Shown: positions 1-11,325, numbered from the stretch's first letter. The stretch: DNA of 64,000 nt from Scalesia atractyloides (GCA_947069175.1 CAMTDV010000028.1:66696157-66760156), one strand, 5' to 3'. The notes: a model not told the origin generated them from the sequence alone. Translations and numbers: made by a program.

Positions 1-550
1 CGTATCCCACGGGGAGCTGATGGGCCTAATGAAATGCTTGCACTAAAATGATAAATTCAAACTAAACATAATTCACACAACAATTTGTACACATTTGATA
101 CACATTAGATCACACATATGATGAATGCACAAGTGTTTATATTTATATAATAACAGAATTGCACGACACATGATACACCCAAAACGTGATTAAAACGGGG
201 AATTTGTAGAGATTCACTAACATTGGATGCGTTCTTGGATGACGTTGGATGCGCACGAGTTTTGGGATTTGATCGACGAGGAAAACTATCCTAAAAATAA
301 TAAAAAATGGTTCGGTAAATAAATGGATTTATTTAAGACTAATACTTTTATCCATAATCTTAATAGGATTTTTAGATTTATTTTTGTGAGTTTAAGGACA
401 TTTTCTAATTTAAAAAAAATATTATTTTTAAGTATTTTTTAATAATTTTCTGATTAAATAAATAAAATAAAAAAATATATAAAAAATGTTGACTTTTGAC
501 TTTGATCGTTGACCGTTGACCGGTCGGATTCAGTTTATTTATGCTCTGAG

Positions 551-790
551 TGAGGTTCGAACCCGGGACCTCTCGTACGCGTGCACGCAGCTCTACCAAC
601 TGAGCTACGTGTCTAACCCGAAATATTTCTGATTTTAATTATATTTATATACTAGTTAGCCTATTTCAGAAAATAGTTAATTTAAAAAGTTTGAAAACCA
701 ATCGAACCGGTTCCCCAATACAGATTCGAACTCGGACACGCAGAGGTAGTTTGCACCCAGCCTAACCGGTTGGGCTGGGTGTCTAACCCG
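551..790 (-). repeat. tRNA-like units A and B in LTR copy a
   Basis: There are two units about 170 bp apart, read on the minus strand. Unit A (551-612) has a perfect tRNA box A (TAGCTCAGTTGG, 596-607) and box B (GGTTCGAACC, 554-563). Unit B (721-790) has a box-B-like AGTTCGAATC (723-732) and a 9-bp hairpin (754-762 with 773-781, CACCCAGCC/GGCTGGGTG). Both end in the shared string GTGTCTAACCCG on the plus strand. The acceptor-stem ends do not pair, so these are tRNA-like promoter or structure modules and not tRNA genes. Confidence 0.65.
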
Positions 791-1344
791 TATACAACCC
801 GCTTTTAGTTAGATATAAGAGAAATGTTGAAACTTCATCTTCTTCAAAACTAAACCCAGACATCAACATTCTGATCAAATTAAAATGTTTTGCATAAACA
901 TAATTACTTAATAACGAATGTGTAGATAGGATAATATGAGTTCGAATGATGATACCTGAAGCGGTGGTCTCTGAGAATTTCGGCGTGACGACGATGACTG
1001 AGAACAACTCCGGCAATGAAAGAAATGAGTGCAAAGAGTTTTGAGGGAGTAAGTTTGATAGACTAGCGAGCTCAAATGATGAATACATCGATATATTTAG
1101 TATAACTCGAATTAATTACATTTCGGTTTCGATTTCTAAAATCATACGATTTGATCACCTTTGATTCGAATTGAGTTAATGGGTTGGTTATAACCGATGC
1201 CCAATTGTCTGTTATGCCCAGGATGATCGCGAACTCAACGGAAAATTCAATGATTGATTGAAGATTGATTGGCGGTTTCAATCTCTGTTATACACAGATA
1301 CACACATTACTATAAGTTTTATGCATTTTAGATATTCAACAACA

Positions 1345-1425
1345 GGTGTGTGTGTGTGTGTCTTAGTGGTGTTTGGTGTGTGTGTATGGGTGGTGAACCC
1401 GGGTTCGATCCCGGTTTGTCCCATT
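1345..1425 (+). repeat. tRNA-like module E in LTR copy a, degenerate
   Basis: A T-arm-like hairpin CCGGG-TTCGAT-CCCGG contains box B GGTTCGATCC (1402-1411). It is preceded by a TG-rich stretch that replaces most of the box A region, with CTTAGTGGTG remaining. It lies in the same position and orientation as the better-preserved modules at 6440-6511, 12555-12628 and 37548-37616. Confidence 0.45.
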
Positions 1426-1603
1426 TCACTTTTATTGGTTTCTTTTGTTTTATTATTATTTTTTTATTACTTATAATAATTTTTCTATTATTAATTGTAA
1501 CAAAATAGGATAATTAATACTAACAATACGTAACGAACATTAACCGTATACTTGATTAAATAACGGTGCGGGTTTTTGAGACCCGATACACACAAATGTT
1601 ACA

Positions 1604-2049
1604 GTATAGGTCGTTGACCTGTCCTGCGACTAAAAGGGAGTCGACGTTTGCTTCCAAATTCTGTGCGCCCATTTTGATTGCTAACCCAAGTCCTGCCTGG
1701 AACGCTTTGTACTCAGCTTAGTTATTAGTACTTTTGAAATCTAACCTGATGGCGTAGGTGAATTCCTGATTGTCGGGGCTTATTAGGCGAAGTCCTGCCC
1801 CTGCGCCGTCTGTGTGAATTATCCATGCGCGGTCATCTGTAACCGGTGTTGGGGTCTGTACAGCTTCACACTATTGCGCTTTATTGTGTGGTACTTCTGC
1901 AATGAAATCGGCTAATATCTAGCCTTTTATTGTTGGGCATGGTTTGTACATGATGTTGTGTCCACCAAGCTCAATTGCCCATTTTGCTAGACGACCAAAT
2001 ATGTCCGGTTTCGACAAAATTTGGCCTAAGTGATAGTTCGAGAGAATTG
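1604..2049 (-). pseudogene. Tat-M second RNase H (aRH) and tether, fragment
   Basis: The minus-strand translation gives the RNase H series HTDGA, AEYKAF and VDSLLV, supplying the Asp, Glu and Asp metal ligands of an RNase HI fold. The preceding part, with LAKWAIELGGH and ADFIAE, is the connection region after the first RNase H. In-frame stops occur near 1925, 1880 and 1722. The domain is cut at 1604 by the Tekay LTR. The plus-strand copy of the same segment is at about 58060-58510. Confidence 0.75.
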
Positions 2050-2400
2050 TTATACATGGCCGGAAAAATAACAACGCAACCGACGGGATGGGTGGACCAA
2101 AGCTAGAGCAAGCTTTTCCATCATAGGATATTGTGTCTCTGGGTCAGTTAGCATCTTGCTGACATAGTAGATCGGAGTTTGAACTCCTGCTCGCTCTACT
2201 AGCAGGACTGCTCCCAGAGCAATATCTGATTCGGAAACGTAAAGTATTAGTGGCTCGTTCTTTTGCGGTGCCGTGAGCGTTGGCAGTTGAATTAAGCACT
2301 CCTTCATTTGAGTGAAGGCTTTTTCCGCATCCGGAGTCCACTGAAACTTGATTTGCTTTACACAGTTCCGCAAAGTGCTGATGAATTGGAAGGACTTCAT
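2050..2400 (-). pseudogene. Tat-M first RNase H domain
   Basis: The reading frame shows FQWTPDAEKAFTQMKE, LILYVSESDIALGAVLL and PIYYVSKMLTDPETQYPMME. This is the RNase H region that directly follows the reverse transcriptase in Ty3/gypsy polyproteins. The usual first catalytic Asp position reads VSESD. The reverse-transcriptase end of this frame joins the first unit of the tandem triplication at 2366-4033. Confidence 0.7.
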
Positions 2401-4033
2401 TGCGTGGTTGACCGGGAACCTGTTAAGCGCAGCCAGTCGCCCCGCCAACTATTGCATTTCTTTGATAGTTGAGGGGGAAGGCATACGTTGAATCGCTTCC
2501 ACTTTCTCGGATTGACTTTGAAACCATCGCGCGTGACGATGAATCCAAAAATTTGCCTTCTTCCATTCCAAACGAGCACTTGCTGGTGTTCAGCTTCAGG
2601 TTTGTCTTGCGCAAGGATGCAAACGTTTTTTGAACATTTGTCAGCATCTTCTCCTCATCCGAGCTCATGATGACGAGGTCATCAATGTACACCTCTATGG
2701 TTTCACCGATGTCGTCCCGAAGACGTGGTCCACTAAGCACTGATAGGTGGCTCCTGTGTTGCACAATCCGAAGGGCATCTTTGTGTAACAAAAGATCCCC
2801 TTGTCAGTACGGAAAGCGGTCTTGTCTTTGTCCTCTTTCTTCATTTGGATTTGGTGGTAGCCTTTGTAGCAATCAAGAAAGCATTTCCACCTAAATGAAG
2901 AGATGGAGTCCACCTTGTTGTTCCGCAAAGTGCTGATGAATTGGAAGGGACTTTATTGCATGGTTGACCGGGAACCTGTTCAGCGCAGCCAGTCGCCCCG
3001 CCAACTATTGCATTTCTTTGATAGTTGAGGGGGAAGGCATACGTTGAATCGCTTCCACTTTCTCGCGATTGACTTTGAAACCATCGCGCGTGACGATGAA
3101 TCCCAAAAATTTGCCTTCTTCCATTCCAAACGAGCACTTGCTGGTGTTCAGCTTCAGGTTTGTCTTGCGCAAGGATGCAAACGTTTTTTGAACATTTGTC
3201 AGCATCTTCTCCTCATCCGAGCTCATGATGACGAGGTCATCAATGTACACCTCTATGGTTTCACCGATGTCGTCCCCGAAGACGTGGTCCACTAAGCACT
3301 GATAGGTGGCTCCTGTGTTGCACAATCCGAAGGGCATCTTTGTGTAACAGAAGATCCCCTTGTCAGTACGGAAAGCGGTCTTGTCTTTGTCCTCTTTCTT
3401 CATTTGGATTTGGTGGTAGCCTTTGTAGCAATCAAGAAAGCATTTCCACCTAAATGAAGAGATGGAGTCCACCTTGTTGTTCCGCAAAGTGCTGATGAAT
3501 TGGAAGGGACTTTATTGCATGGTTGACCGGGAACCTGTTCAGCGCAGCCAGTCGCCCCGCCAACTATTGCATTTCTTTGATAGTTGAGGGGGAAGGCATA
3601 CGTTGAATTGCTTCCACTTTCTCGGGATTGACTTTGAAACCATCGCGCGTGACAATGAATCCCAAAAATTTGCCTTCTTCCATCCCAAACGAGCACTTGC
3701 TGGTGTTCAGCTTCAGGTTTATCTTGCGCAAGGATGCAAACGTTTTATGAACATTTGTCAGCATCTTCTCCTCATCCGAACTCATGATGACGAGGTCATC
3801 AATGTACACCTCTATGGTTTCACCGATGTCGTCCCCGAAGACGTGGTCCACTAAGCACTGATAGGTGGCTCCTGTGTTGCACAATCCGAAGGGCATCTTT
3901 GTGTAACAGAAGATCCCCTTGTCAGTACGGAAAGTGGTCTTGTCTTTGTCCTCTTTCTTCATTTGGATTTGGTGGTAGCCTTTGTAGCAATCAAGAAAGC
4001 ATTTCCACCTAAATGAAGCGAGGGAGTCCACCT
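2366..4033 (-). repeat. Tandem triplication of the Tat-M reverse-transcriptase core
   Basis: Three direct copies of a segment of about 549-565 bp start at 2366, 2931 and 3480. Each begins TTCCGCAAAG and ends ...CCACCTTGTTG on the plus strand. Each copy encodes the palm-domain stretch from KVDS through the catalytic VYIDDLVIMSS motif to the start of RNase H. Units 2 and 3 are very similar, and unit 1 has more small changes, including deletions around 2715 and 2840. The 549-bp unit is a multiple of three, but a one-base insertion before ISTLR breaks the frame at the junctions. The plus-strand relative at 57071-57770 has a single copy. Confidence 0.9.
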
Positions 4034-4087
4034 TGTTGTTGATTTTAGGTAAGGCGTAGCAATCCTTGGGACAAGCCTTGTTAAGAT
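3480..4087 (-). pseudogene. Tat-M reverse transcriptase, C-terminal portion
   Basis: The frame shows LNKACPKDCYALPKI, FRWKCFLDCYKGYHQIQM, KMPFGLCNTGATYQCLVD and the catalytic VYIDDLVIM of Ty3/gypsy reverse transcriptase. The N-terminal half (fingers, CVDFKDL) lies across the Tekay insertion at 12815-13276; joining the two sides after removing one AAGAT restores a normal order of motifs. The copy carries a few substitutions relative to the plus-strand element. Confidence 0.85.
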
Positions 4088-4465
4088 TGTCACACCCCGA
4101 CCCGCAGCGGAATAAGAGTCGGGGCATAATTGGGTTATCACCAAAGCTCATGATGTTTACTAATATGTTTCATATTTATTAAATTCAAAATTTCAACTTC
4201 AATATTCCAAACAAGTTCATACAATTACAAGGAAAAAGTAACTAAATAAACAATCCAAAACCTAAACCGATTTATTCTTCTAAGCCGTCCTATATGTTTC
4301 TTGCTGCATCTGGATCACCTGTATCATGTGTAAAAATGGGGGGTTTTGGGTCAACAAAAGTTGGCGAGTAAACCTTGTTAGAAAACTTTTATTATTGATT
4401 TCTTGTTATATTTAATATGGAAAAATTGTGCAATATCTCATATGTGAGCAAACGTAAATAAACAT

Positions 4466-4499
4466 ACAATAACAATAACAATAACAATAACAATAACAA
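4466..4499. repeat. (AATAAC)n microsatellite inside the LTR
   Basis: About five consecutive copies of a hexamer AATAAC/ACAATA occur in an otherwise AT-rich part of LTR copy b. They are absent from the corresponding part of the solo LTR, so this is a copy-specific expansion. Confidence 0.85.
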
Positions 4500-4545
4500 A
4501 CCATCTTGCATGAGTATATGACATGAATGATAATGTATATGTTGG

Positions 4546-4712
4546 CAACGTCACGTTCCGCTCATAGGTAATGGGGAACGGACGGCCTATGATAATGTAT
4601 GTGCGATCAAGGCTCAATCAAACGGAGCCGATCGTATGTTGGCAACGCCTCGTTCACGCTCATAGGTAATGGGGAACGGTTCACGCTCATAGGTAATGGG
4701 GAACGGCGGCCT
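4546..4712. repeat. LTR minisatellite with CTCATAGGTAATGGGGAACG core
   Basis: The core CTCATAGGTAATGGGGAACG occurs three times, near 4561, 4659 and 4687, with intervening GGCCTATGAT segments. The equivalent LTR position in the solo copy (35590-35755) holds a different triplicated string built on AACTGATGGGCCTAATGAA. The LTR family thus has a hypervariable spot with copy-specific tandem repeats. Confidence 0.75.
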
Positions 4713-5234
4713 ATGATGATGTATGTACTGAAAATGATAAATTTAATCTAAACGTTAACCACACAAACAGTTGATACATATTGAATACACATTTGATCAT
4801 GGATATGATGGATGCACAAGTGTTTAAATGTAATAAATAATAATACACATGATACACCCCAAAAACGTGATTAAAACGGGGAATTTGTAGAGATTCACTC
4901 ACATTGGGTGCGTTCGTTTGATGATGTTGAATGCGCACGAGTTTAGAGGGTTGATCGACGAGGAATAACTAACCTAAATAATAACGAAAATGTACGGTAA
5001 ATAAGTGGATTTTATTAACAATTTTAATTGGATTTTTAGATATATTTTTGTGAGTTTAAGGTCATTTTCTAACTTTAAAAATATTATTTTTAAGTATTCT
5101 TAATTGATTTTTAAATTAAATAAATAAATAAAAATATAAAAAAATGTTGACTTTTTTTTTGGGTTGACCGTTGACCGTTGACCATTGACTGTTGACTATT
5201 GACCGGTTCGGTCTTGTGTTTGTTTGCACTGAGT

Positions 5235-5640
5235 GAGGTTCGAACTCGTGACCTCCCGTACGCGTGCACGCAGCTCTACCAACTGAGCTACGTGTCTAAC
5301 CCGAAATATTTCTGTTTTTAATTATGTTTATATACTATTTAATTTATTCAAAATTCATTTATTTTAAAAAGGATTTTAATTATATCGAACCGGTGTGCAT
5401 AACAGGTCTCGAACCCGGGACCTGTTGTTTAACGTTGCACACAGTCCACCGCTGGACTGTGTGTCTAACCTGGTTAAAATACTTGTTTTTATTTCACTTA
5501 TATACTAACTGGAAGTTTCCGTATTTGGGTTTTATAAAAAGTCTGAATATTGTGACGAATCGGAACAAGGACAGACTCGAACTCGGTATCTCTATGATTC
5601 AAATGCACACAGTCCACCGCTGGATGTGTGTCTAACCCGA
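5235..5640 (-). repeat. Array of three tRNA-like units (A, B, C) in LTR copy b
   Basis: Three units end at about 5305, 5471 and 5639 (spacing about 167 bp). Unit A has box A TAGCTCAGTTGG (5279-5290) and a box-B-like AGTTCGAACC. Unit B has box B GGTTCGAGACC (5405-5415) and a perfect 11-bp hairpin with loop CCGC (5438-5448 with 5453-5463). Unit C has AGTTCGAGTC and a hairpin that has lost two bases of its stem. Every unit is followed by the plus-strand string GTGTCTAACC and an AT-rich linker resembling TTTTTAATTATATTTATATACT, so whole unit plus linker appears to have been amplified. Confidence 0.7.
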
Positions 5641-6439
5641 GATATAATCCGATTTATTTTAAAATTATACACAGCCTAACTTCATCTTCTTCGTTAAAAC
5701 AACACAGACAACGATTTATTCTACTGTTCTTGTTTAATTTGATTGACGGACATATAAATGATTAAAATGAAATGGATAGAGAAGGTTTTGGGAATGAATG
5801 TACCGGAAAGATGATTTTTCTCAGAACTCCGGCAAAGTCGTCGGCTCTGTTTTATGAACTCCGTCTGAGCGGACAGATTAACATTCTTGATTAACTAATT
5901 GTGAAAGTGAATGACTAACAAGAGTTATCAGAGAGTTTAGATGCTCATACCGATTCACAGCGTGATTTCGGAATTTTCAGAAATTTTCCGGCGAGTGCTG
6001 AAAATCCGACAACGTCGTCTGGGACCGATTCTTAACAATAGATAGAAGATGAAAGAATTGAGAAATTTACCGTTTTGATGAATGACACGGTTTTCCGGCG
6101 AAAATCCGGTGATATCAGATGCGATTCCGACGATCAGAAATTAGAGCAAAAGTGAAATTGGAGGTTCTGTGAGTGTTTTTGAGTCGAGAGATACTGATAT
6201 TACCGGTGAAAATCAGGAAGTAAATGATTTCGGTTATTAAACCCGAAAATCATATGAATTCAAATTCAATAATGACTGAATTGATTAAGAACGTGGGTTT
6301 ATCGGTTATAATCAGTAATATCGAACACTCAACAGTCTGAACCGTTGAAAGCCGATGAACGGTTTCAATTTTGGCGCAAACAGATGATTTCACAGGTAGA
6401 GTTAAGTATTATTTGTTTCCTAGATTACACAAAGACAGC

Positions 6440-6511
6440 AAGTGGCGGAGTGGTTAAGTGTTTGATGTTAGTGTCTTCCGGCTGACCCGGGTTCGAAACC
6501 CGGCAGCCTGA
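6440..6511 (+). repeat. tRNA-Ser-like module E in LTR copy b
   Basis: GTGGCGGAGTGGTTAAG (box A region, 6442-6458) is followed 30 bp later by a complete T-arm CCGGG-TTCGAAA-CCCGG containing box B GGTTCGAAACC (6490-6500). The overall shape resembles a serine-type tRNA, but the acceptor ends do not pair, so it is not a functional tRNA gene. It points opposite to the element, near the LTR start as the element reads. Confidence 0.6.
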
Positions 6512-6726
6512 TTTCTTTTTTATTCGCTTTTTTTACTTTTTAACAATTTAAATTTCCATATTCTAAAATGTTATTAGTTATGTATTGTTTAAAATTAAAA
6601 TAAGCATTAAATGAGCAACGAAAATTTGAAACTGATTATTCGATTAATAAACGAAGCGGGTTTTGAGAACCCGTTTGTCAACGGATGTTAAAGTATACCC
6701 TACTTTTAGAAATTTCGTCCCGAAAT

Positions 6727-9700
6727 TTAAGTAGTAGTGGTAACAGGAAAAAGATGCGGGTATTTTTCGCGCATTGAGTCTTCACGTTCCCAAGTAAACT
6801 CAGGTCCTCGTTTCGACTCCCAGCGTACCCTGACAATTGGAATACGACTCCATCTTAAACGCTTCTCTCCGAAGTCTATAATTTCTACTTGTCTTTCAAT
6901 GAAGTGCATAGATTCATCGATCTGAATGTCTTCTAGCGGAATATGGAGGTTTTCATCGGCGAGGCACTTCTTCAAGTTTGATACGTGGAATGTGGGATGA
7001 ATTCTGTTGAGTTCTTCTGGTAGGTCAAGCTTGTATGCTACAGGACCTTGTCTTTCGAGTATTTTGAAAGGTCCTACGTAGCGTGGTGCTAGCTTGCCCT
7101 TCTGGCCAAAACGAACTACTCCCTTCCACGGTGATACTTTTAAAAGTACTTGATCACCAATGTTAAACTCCAAGGGCTTTCGTCGTTTGTCTGCATAACT
7201 CTTTTAACGACTTTGTGCCGCTAGAAGATTGTTTCGAATTTGATGGATCTTGTCTGTTGTTTCTTGAATTAATTCTGGACCGGTGATTTGTGTTTCTCCA
7301 ATTTCGTACCAACATACTGGAGATCGGCACTTACGACCATATAACGCTTCGAAAAGAGCCATGCCGATACTTGAATGATAACTATTGTTGTACGAAAATT
7401 CAACCAATGGTAGGTGAGCGTCCCAATTTCCCTTGAAGTCTATGACACATGCTCGAAGCATGTCTTCAAGAGTTTGGATGGTGCGTTCAGATTGTCCATC
7501 AGTTTGAGGATGATAAGCGGTACTGAGGTCTAATCGTGTACCCAAAGCGGCTTGTACGGCTTGCCATGTTCGTGAAGTGAAACGACCATCACGATCTGAA
7601 ATAATGCTTAACGGTACACCATGACGGCTTACGATCTCACTGATGTAGATACGAGCTAACTTCTCGTTCTTGAAGTCCTCGCGAATCGGGATGAAATGAG
7701 CCGATTTTGTAAGACGATCAATGATTACCCATATAGTGTCATACCCATTGGAGGTGCGAGGTAACCCGGTAATAAAGTCCATGGTTATGTTTTCCCACTT
7801 CCATACAGGTATTTCAGGTTGGACCAGAAGTCCTGAGGGTCTTTGATGTTCAGCTTTTACTTTGGAACATGTAAGGCACTTGGAAACGAAAACAGCGATA
7901 TCCTTCTTCATGCCAGGCCACCAGTAGGTTTATCAAAGGTCTTGATACATCTTGTCGGCTCCTGGGTGTACAGAGTACCGTGTTTTGTGCGCCTCATTCA
8001 TAAGGAAATCACGAAGGTTATTGTGATCGGGAATCCATATGCGATCTAGATAGTAAAGAATACCGTCGGATTTAGTTTCGATTTTAAGTTCAGCTCCACA
8101 AGACAGCTCCTTGAGTACGTCGTTTTCCGTTACTGAAACGTGTTGGGCTTCTCGGATTTGATCTTTGATGTCTGTTATGATTTGCGAACATAGAAGACGA
8201 ATGGAGTTCGCATAACCCTTTCGACTGAGCGCATCGGCCACCACATTTGCCTTGCCAGGATGATACTGAATTTCACAGTCGTACTCATTAAGAAGTTCGG
8301 CCCATCTTCGTTGCCTCATGTTTAACTCCTTTTGGTTGAAGATATGTTGGAGGCTCTTATGGTCAGTGTATATTTCACACTTAGTACCGTAGAGGTAATG
8401 TCTCCATATCTTAAGAGCGAACACAACGGCTCCAAGTTCCAGGTCGTAGGTGGTGTAGTTCTTCTCATGAATATTGAGTTGTCTAGAAGCATAAGCTATC
8501 ACCTTTCCTCTTTGCATTAGAACACAGCCTAGTCCTTGCCCTGACACGTCGCAATAAACCACGAAGTCATCACAACCTTCAGGAAGTGTGAGGATAGGTG
8601 CGTCACAGAGTTTTTGTTTAAGGGTTTGGAAGGCTTCTTCTTGTTTGGGTCCCCATATGAAGGGTTTTCCTTTATGTGTTAAAGCCGTGAGTGGTACAGC
8701 GATGCGGGAGAAATTTGCAATGAAACGGCGATAATAACCAGCCAAACCAAGGAATGATCTTACTTCGGTTGGTGTACGTGGCGCTTGCCATTCTTGTACT
8801 GCTTTGATCTTTGAGGGGTCGACATGTATTCCCTTGTCATTGACGACATGTCCAAGGAATTGTACCTCTTTTAACCAGAATTCGCATTTGGAGAATTTGG
8901 CGTAGAGCTTTTCATTCCCTGAGAGCGTAAGGATGAGTCGAAGGTGTCGTTCATGATCAGACTTAGACTTTGAGTAAATGAGGATGTCGTCGATGAAGAC
9001 TATAACAAAGCGGTCGAGATAGGGTTTGCAGACTCTGTTCATTAGATCCATGAAGACAGCTGGAGCGTTGGTTAAACCAAATGGCATGACCATGAATTCA
9101 TAATGACCATAACGAGTTCGGAAGGCGGTCTTTGGGACGTCTTCTTCATGTACTCTGAGTTGATGATAACCAGAACGAAGGTCGATTTTTGAAAAACAGC
9201 TGGCGCCTTGAAGTTGGTCAAGAAGATCATCGATGCGAGGTAATGGGTAGCGATTCTTAACCGTTAACTTGTTGAGTTCTCTGTAGTTGATACACATGCG
9301 AAACGTTCCATCTTTCTTCTTCACAAAAAGGACAGGTGCACCCCAAGGCGATGAGCTAGGACGTATGAATCCTTTGTCAGTCAGCTCTTGCAATTGACTG
9401 GCTAGCTCTTGCATTTCGGATGGGGCTAACCTATAAGGAGATTTTGCAACTGGTGTAGCTCCAGGTATAAGATCAATGCGGAATTCGACTTCTCTCACGG
9501 GAGGAAGTCCTGAAATGTCGTCAGGAAAAACTTGCGGAAAATCTTTTACTACTGGGATGTCTTCAAGTTTCTTCTCCTTGGTTCCCTTTTTGACGACACG
9601 AGTTAGGAATGCGACATAATTCTTGCGGAGATATTTTCGGGCTTGAAGACAGGACATTAATTTGAGTCCTTTCGAAGGGGTTTCTCCAAAGATTCGTAGA

Positions 9701-10205
9701 GTCTGACCGTTTGTAAGAGGGATGCGAATAAACTTTTCGCGGCATACAACTTCAGCATGATGTTGGCTGAGCCAGTCCATACCAATTATAATGTCGAAAC
9801 TTCCCAACTTCATAGGAATGAGGTCAACTGGAAAATCGTGATCGTTTAGGGTGAGAGTACAATTGCGTATAATAGAGTTTAATGAGACCGGTTTTCCGTC
9901 AGCAACTTCTACCGTTATGGATTCCATGAGTTTATCACGAGTTTGGTTGAGGATAGGTTCAAATTCTAAGGACACAAAACTTTTATCCGCGCCAGTATCA
10001 AATAACATGGATGCATAACTACCATTGATGAGAAACGTCCCGTTAACCACATTGTTGTCAGCCCTAGCTTGATTGGCGTTGATGTTGAAAGCTCTTCCTC
10101 TTGCAGGTGGAGGAGCTTGGTTGGCCTGGTTTACTGGATTAGCTTGAGCTTGGGCATGGATGATGTTCACCAAGCGTGGACAGGTGTTCCTGAAATGTTC
10201 GGGTC
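6727..10205 (-). pseudogene. Tekay element pol: protease, reverse transcriptase, RNase H, integrase, chromodomain-like tail
   Basis: Minus-strand order: aspartic protease with FDTGADKSF; reverse transcriptase with FSKIDLRSGYHQL, MPFGLTNAP and the catalytic VFIDDILIYS; RNase H with YCDVSGQGLG and YTDHKSLQHIF; integrase zinc-finger end CLTCSKVKAEHQRP and core with MDFITGLP, SDRDGRF and GQSERTIQTLED (D, D, E); then a C-terminal tail with LPEELNRIHPTFHVSNLKK and a chromodomain-like RVRWESKRGPEFTWERED. That tail is typical of the Tekay/Del chromoviruses, where it is thought to guide integration to chromatin. The polyprotein is interrupted by TGA-TAA at about 7929-7934 in the integrase zinc-finger region and by TAA at 7204-7206 before the tail, both consistent with point mutation. 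From the protease to the end of RNase H it is one open frame. Confidence 0.92.
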
Positions 10206-11183
10206 TCCACAGTTGTAACAAGCCCGCATAGGTTGCACCATGGGATAGTTGGGTTGGTAGTAGGGTTGGGCTACATGTTGGGCAGGTGGTAGGAGTAAAG
10301 GTTGTTGAGCTTGACCCACTATCTGATGGTGGTTTGGGTTGAGGGCTGATGACGGTTCGTTCGCTGAAGTACGCGACAGGTTTGAATGGTGTGACCTGCG
10401 CGGCCACAGCCGGTGCAATGTTGGCAGGGATGATCCGGAAAATGATGGTATTGGCAACGGTTGCATTTTGGGTATGGGCCGGAGTATGGCTTTTTATATG
10501 GTGCAGGTGAGGGAGCAACTTGAGTGATGGGTGCAGCAGGGATGGGGAAATTTGTTTGTGTGACAGCAAAGTTTCTGGTGTTTCGTTTCCTCTTATTAGC
10601 AAACTTTGAGGAGGAGGTGGAATGGTTTGAAGTTTGGCCCTCAATGGGGGCTTTCTTTTTCTCGTCCTTAAATTTGCCGTTACGAATACGATTCTCGGTA
10701 AGCTCGGTAGCTAGTTCCATAGCAGCTTCAAGTGTTGCAGGCGAAGTGCTTAGAACTGAGTATTGAATTTTCGAGGGAAGGCCTCGAATGTAGTGTTTGA
10801 CTAAGCGGTATACTGGGGCGAACAAGTTGGGGATCATTTGGTTCAACTCTAGAAACCTTTTGTTGTAGGATGTATGATCTCCTTCCTTCTGCTTTAACAA
10901 GTGGAATTCATCCTCTAACTTTTTGATCTCGCTTCTTGGACAGAAGCGTCTCGTCATGATTTCCCTTAACTCCTCCCACGTTAAGGCCATTGCATCTTCG
11001 ATCCCTCTCTTACCTTTTTCTGTATTCCACCAGGTAAGAGCTACTCCAAATAGTCTCCCGATTGTGTAACGTACCTTGCGATCCTGGGACAATCGCAATT
11101 GAGGAAGGTGTTTTCCATTTCCTCAACCATGGGGAGAGCAGTGACCTTCGGTCCCTTCAAAATTTTAGGGACGCTAAGACTTG
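10170..11183 (-). pseudogene. Tekay element gag, 5' truncated and frameshifted
   Basis: The frame from about 11150 downward encodes the Retrotrans_gag type capsid: VRYTIGRLFGVALTWWNT, TWEELREIMTRRFCP and EFHLLKQKEGDHTSYNKRF. It is followed by a basic linker and CCHC-type zinc knuckles (CNRCQYHHF..., CTGCGRAGHTIQTC and CYNCGDP). A frameshift lies in the last knuckle at about 10180-10205, after which EHFRNTCP continues in the pol frame. The N-terminus is fused directly to LTR sequence at about 11184, so the start codon, leader and primer-binding site are deleted. Confidence 0.85.
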
Positions 11184-11325
11184 AAGTATTCTTAATTGAT
11201 TTTTAAATTAATAAATAAATAAAAATATAAAAAAATGTTGACTTTTTTTTGGGTTGACCGTTGACCGTTTGACTTTGACTGTTGACTGTTGACCGGTTCG
11301 GTCTTGTGTTTGTTTGCACTGAGTG

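Larger units (their letters stand above)
1..1603 (-). mobile_element. Tekay-type Ty3/gypsy LTR, cut by the window edge (LTR copy a)
   Basis: This is the end of a long LTR of the same family as 4088-6692, 11184-12809 and 35179-37801. It ends at 1603 in the family terminus GTTACA. Immediately to its right lies Tat-element RNase H sequence. The five bases after the end, GTATA, are also where the homologous plus-strand Tat copy continues without interruption (near 58510), so the LTR was inserted into the Tat element and GTATA is the likely right-hand target duplication. The left part lies outside the window, so solo LTR and full element cannot be told apart. It carries tRNA-like modules (551-790 and 1345-1425) listed separately. 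Confidence 0.8.
4088..6692 (-). mobile_element. 3' LTR of the Tekay element (LTR copy b), about 2.6 kb
   Basis: It starts TGTCACACCCCGACCC and ends in CGGATGTTA(AA), a mutated form of the family end GTTACA. Its length matches the solo LTR 35179-37801 (2623 bp). From low to high coordinates it contains a short VNTR (4546-4712), an AATAAC microsatellite, AT-rich spacers, three tRNA-like units (5235-5640), a non-repeated part, and one opposite-strand tRNA-like module (6440-6511). Just inside it, at 6693-6725, lies a purine-rich tract on the minus strand that fits a polypurine tract. Confidence 0.9.

Noticed and set aside
551..612. Functional tRNA gene (box A and B both perfect)
   Set aside because: The acceptor-stem ends do not pair, the T-stem is irregular and the anticodon arm is a GCGTGCACGC palindrome. 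It recurs at the same position in every LTR copy, so it is part of the LTR.
2488..3854. Plus-strand open frames over the Tat reverse transcriptase
   Set aside because: They are antisense shadows of the minus-strand polymerase repeats and repeat with the 549-bp unit.
6440..6511. Functional tRNA-Ser gene
   Set aside because: The T-arm is perfect but there is no acceptor pairing and no proper anticodon or variable arm. It is LTR-borne in all copies.
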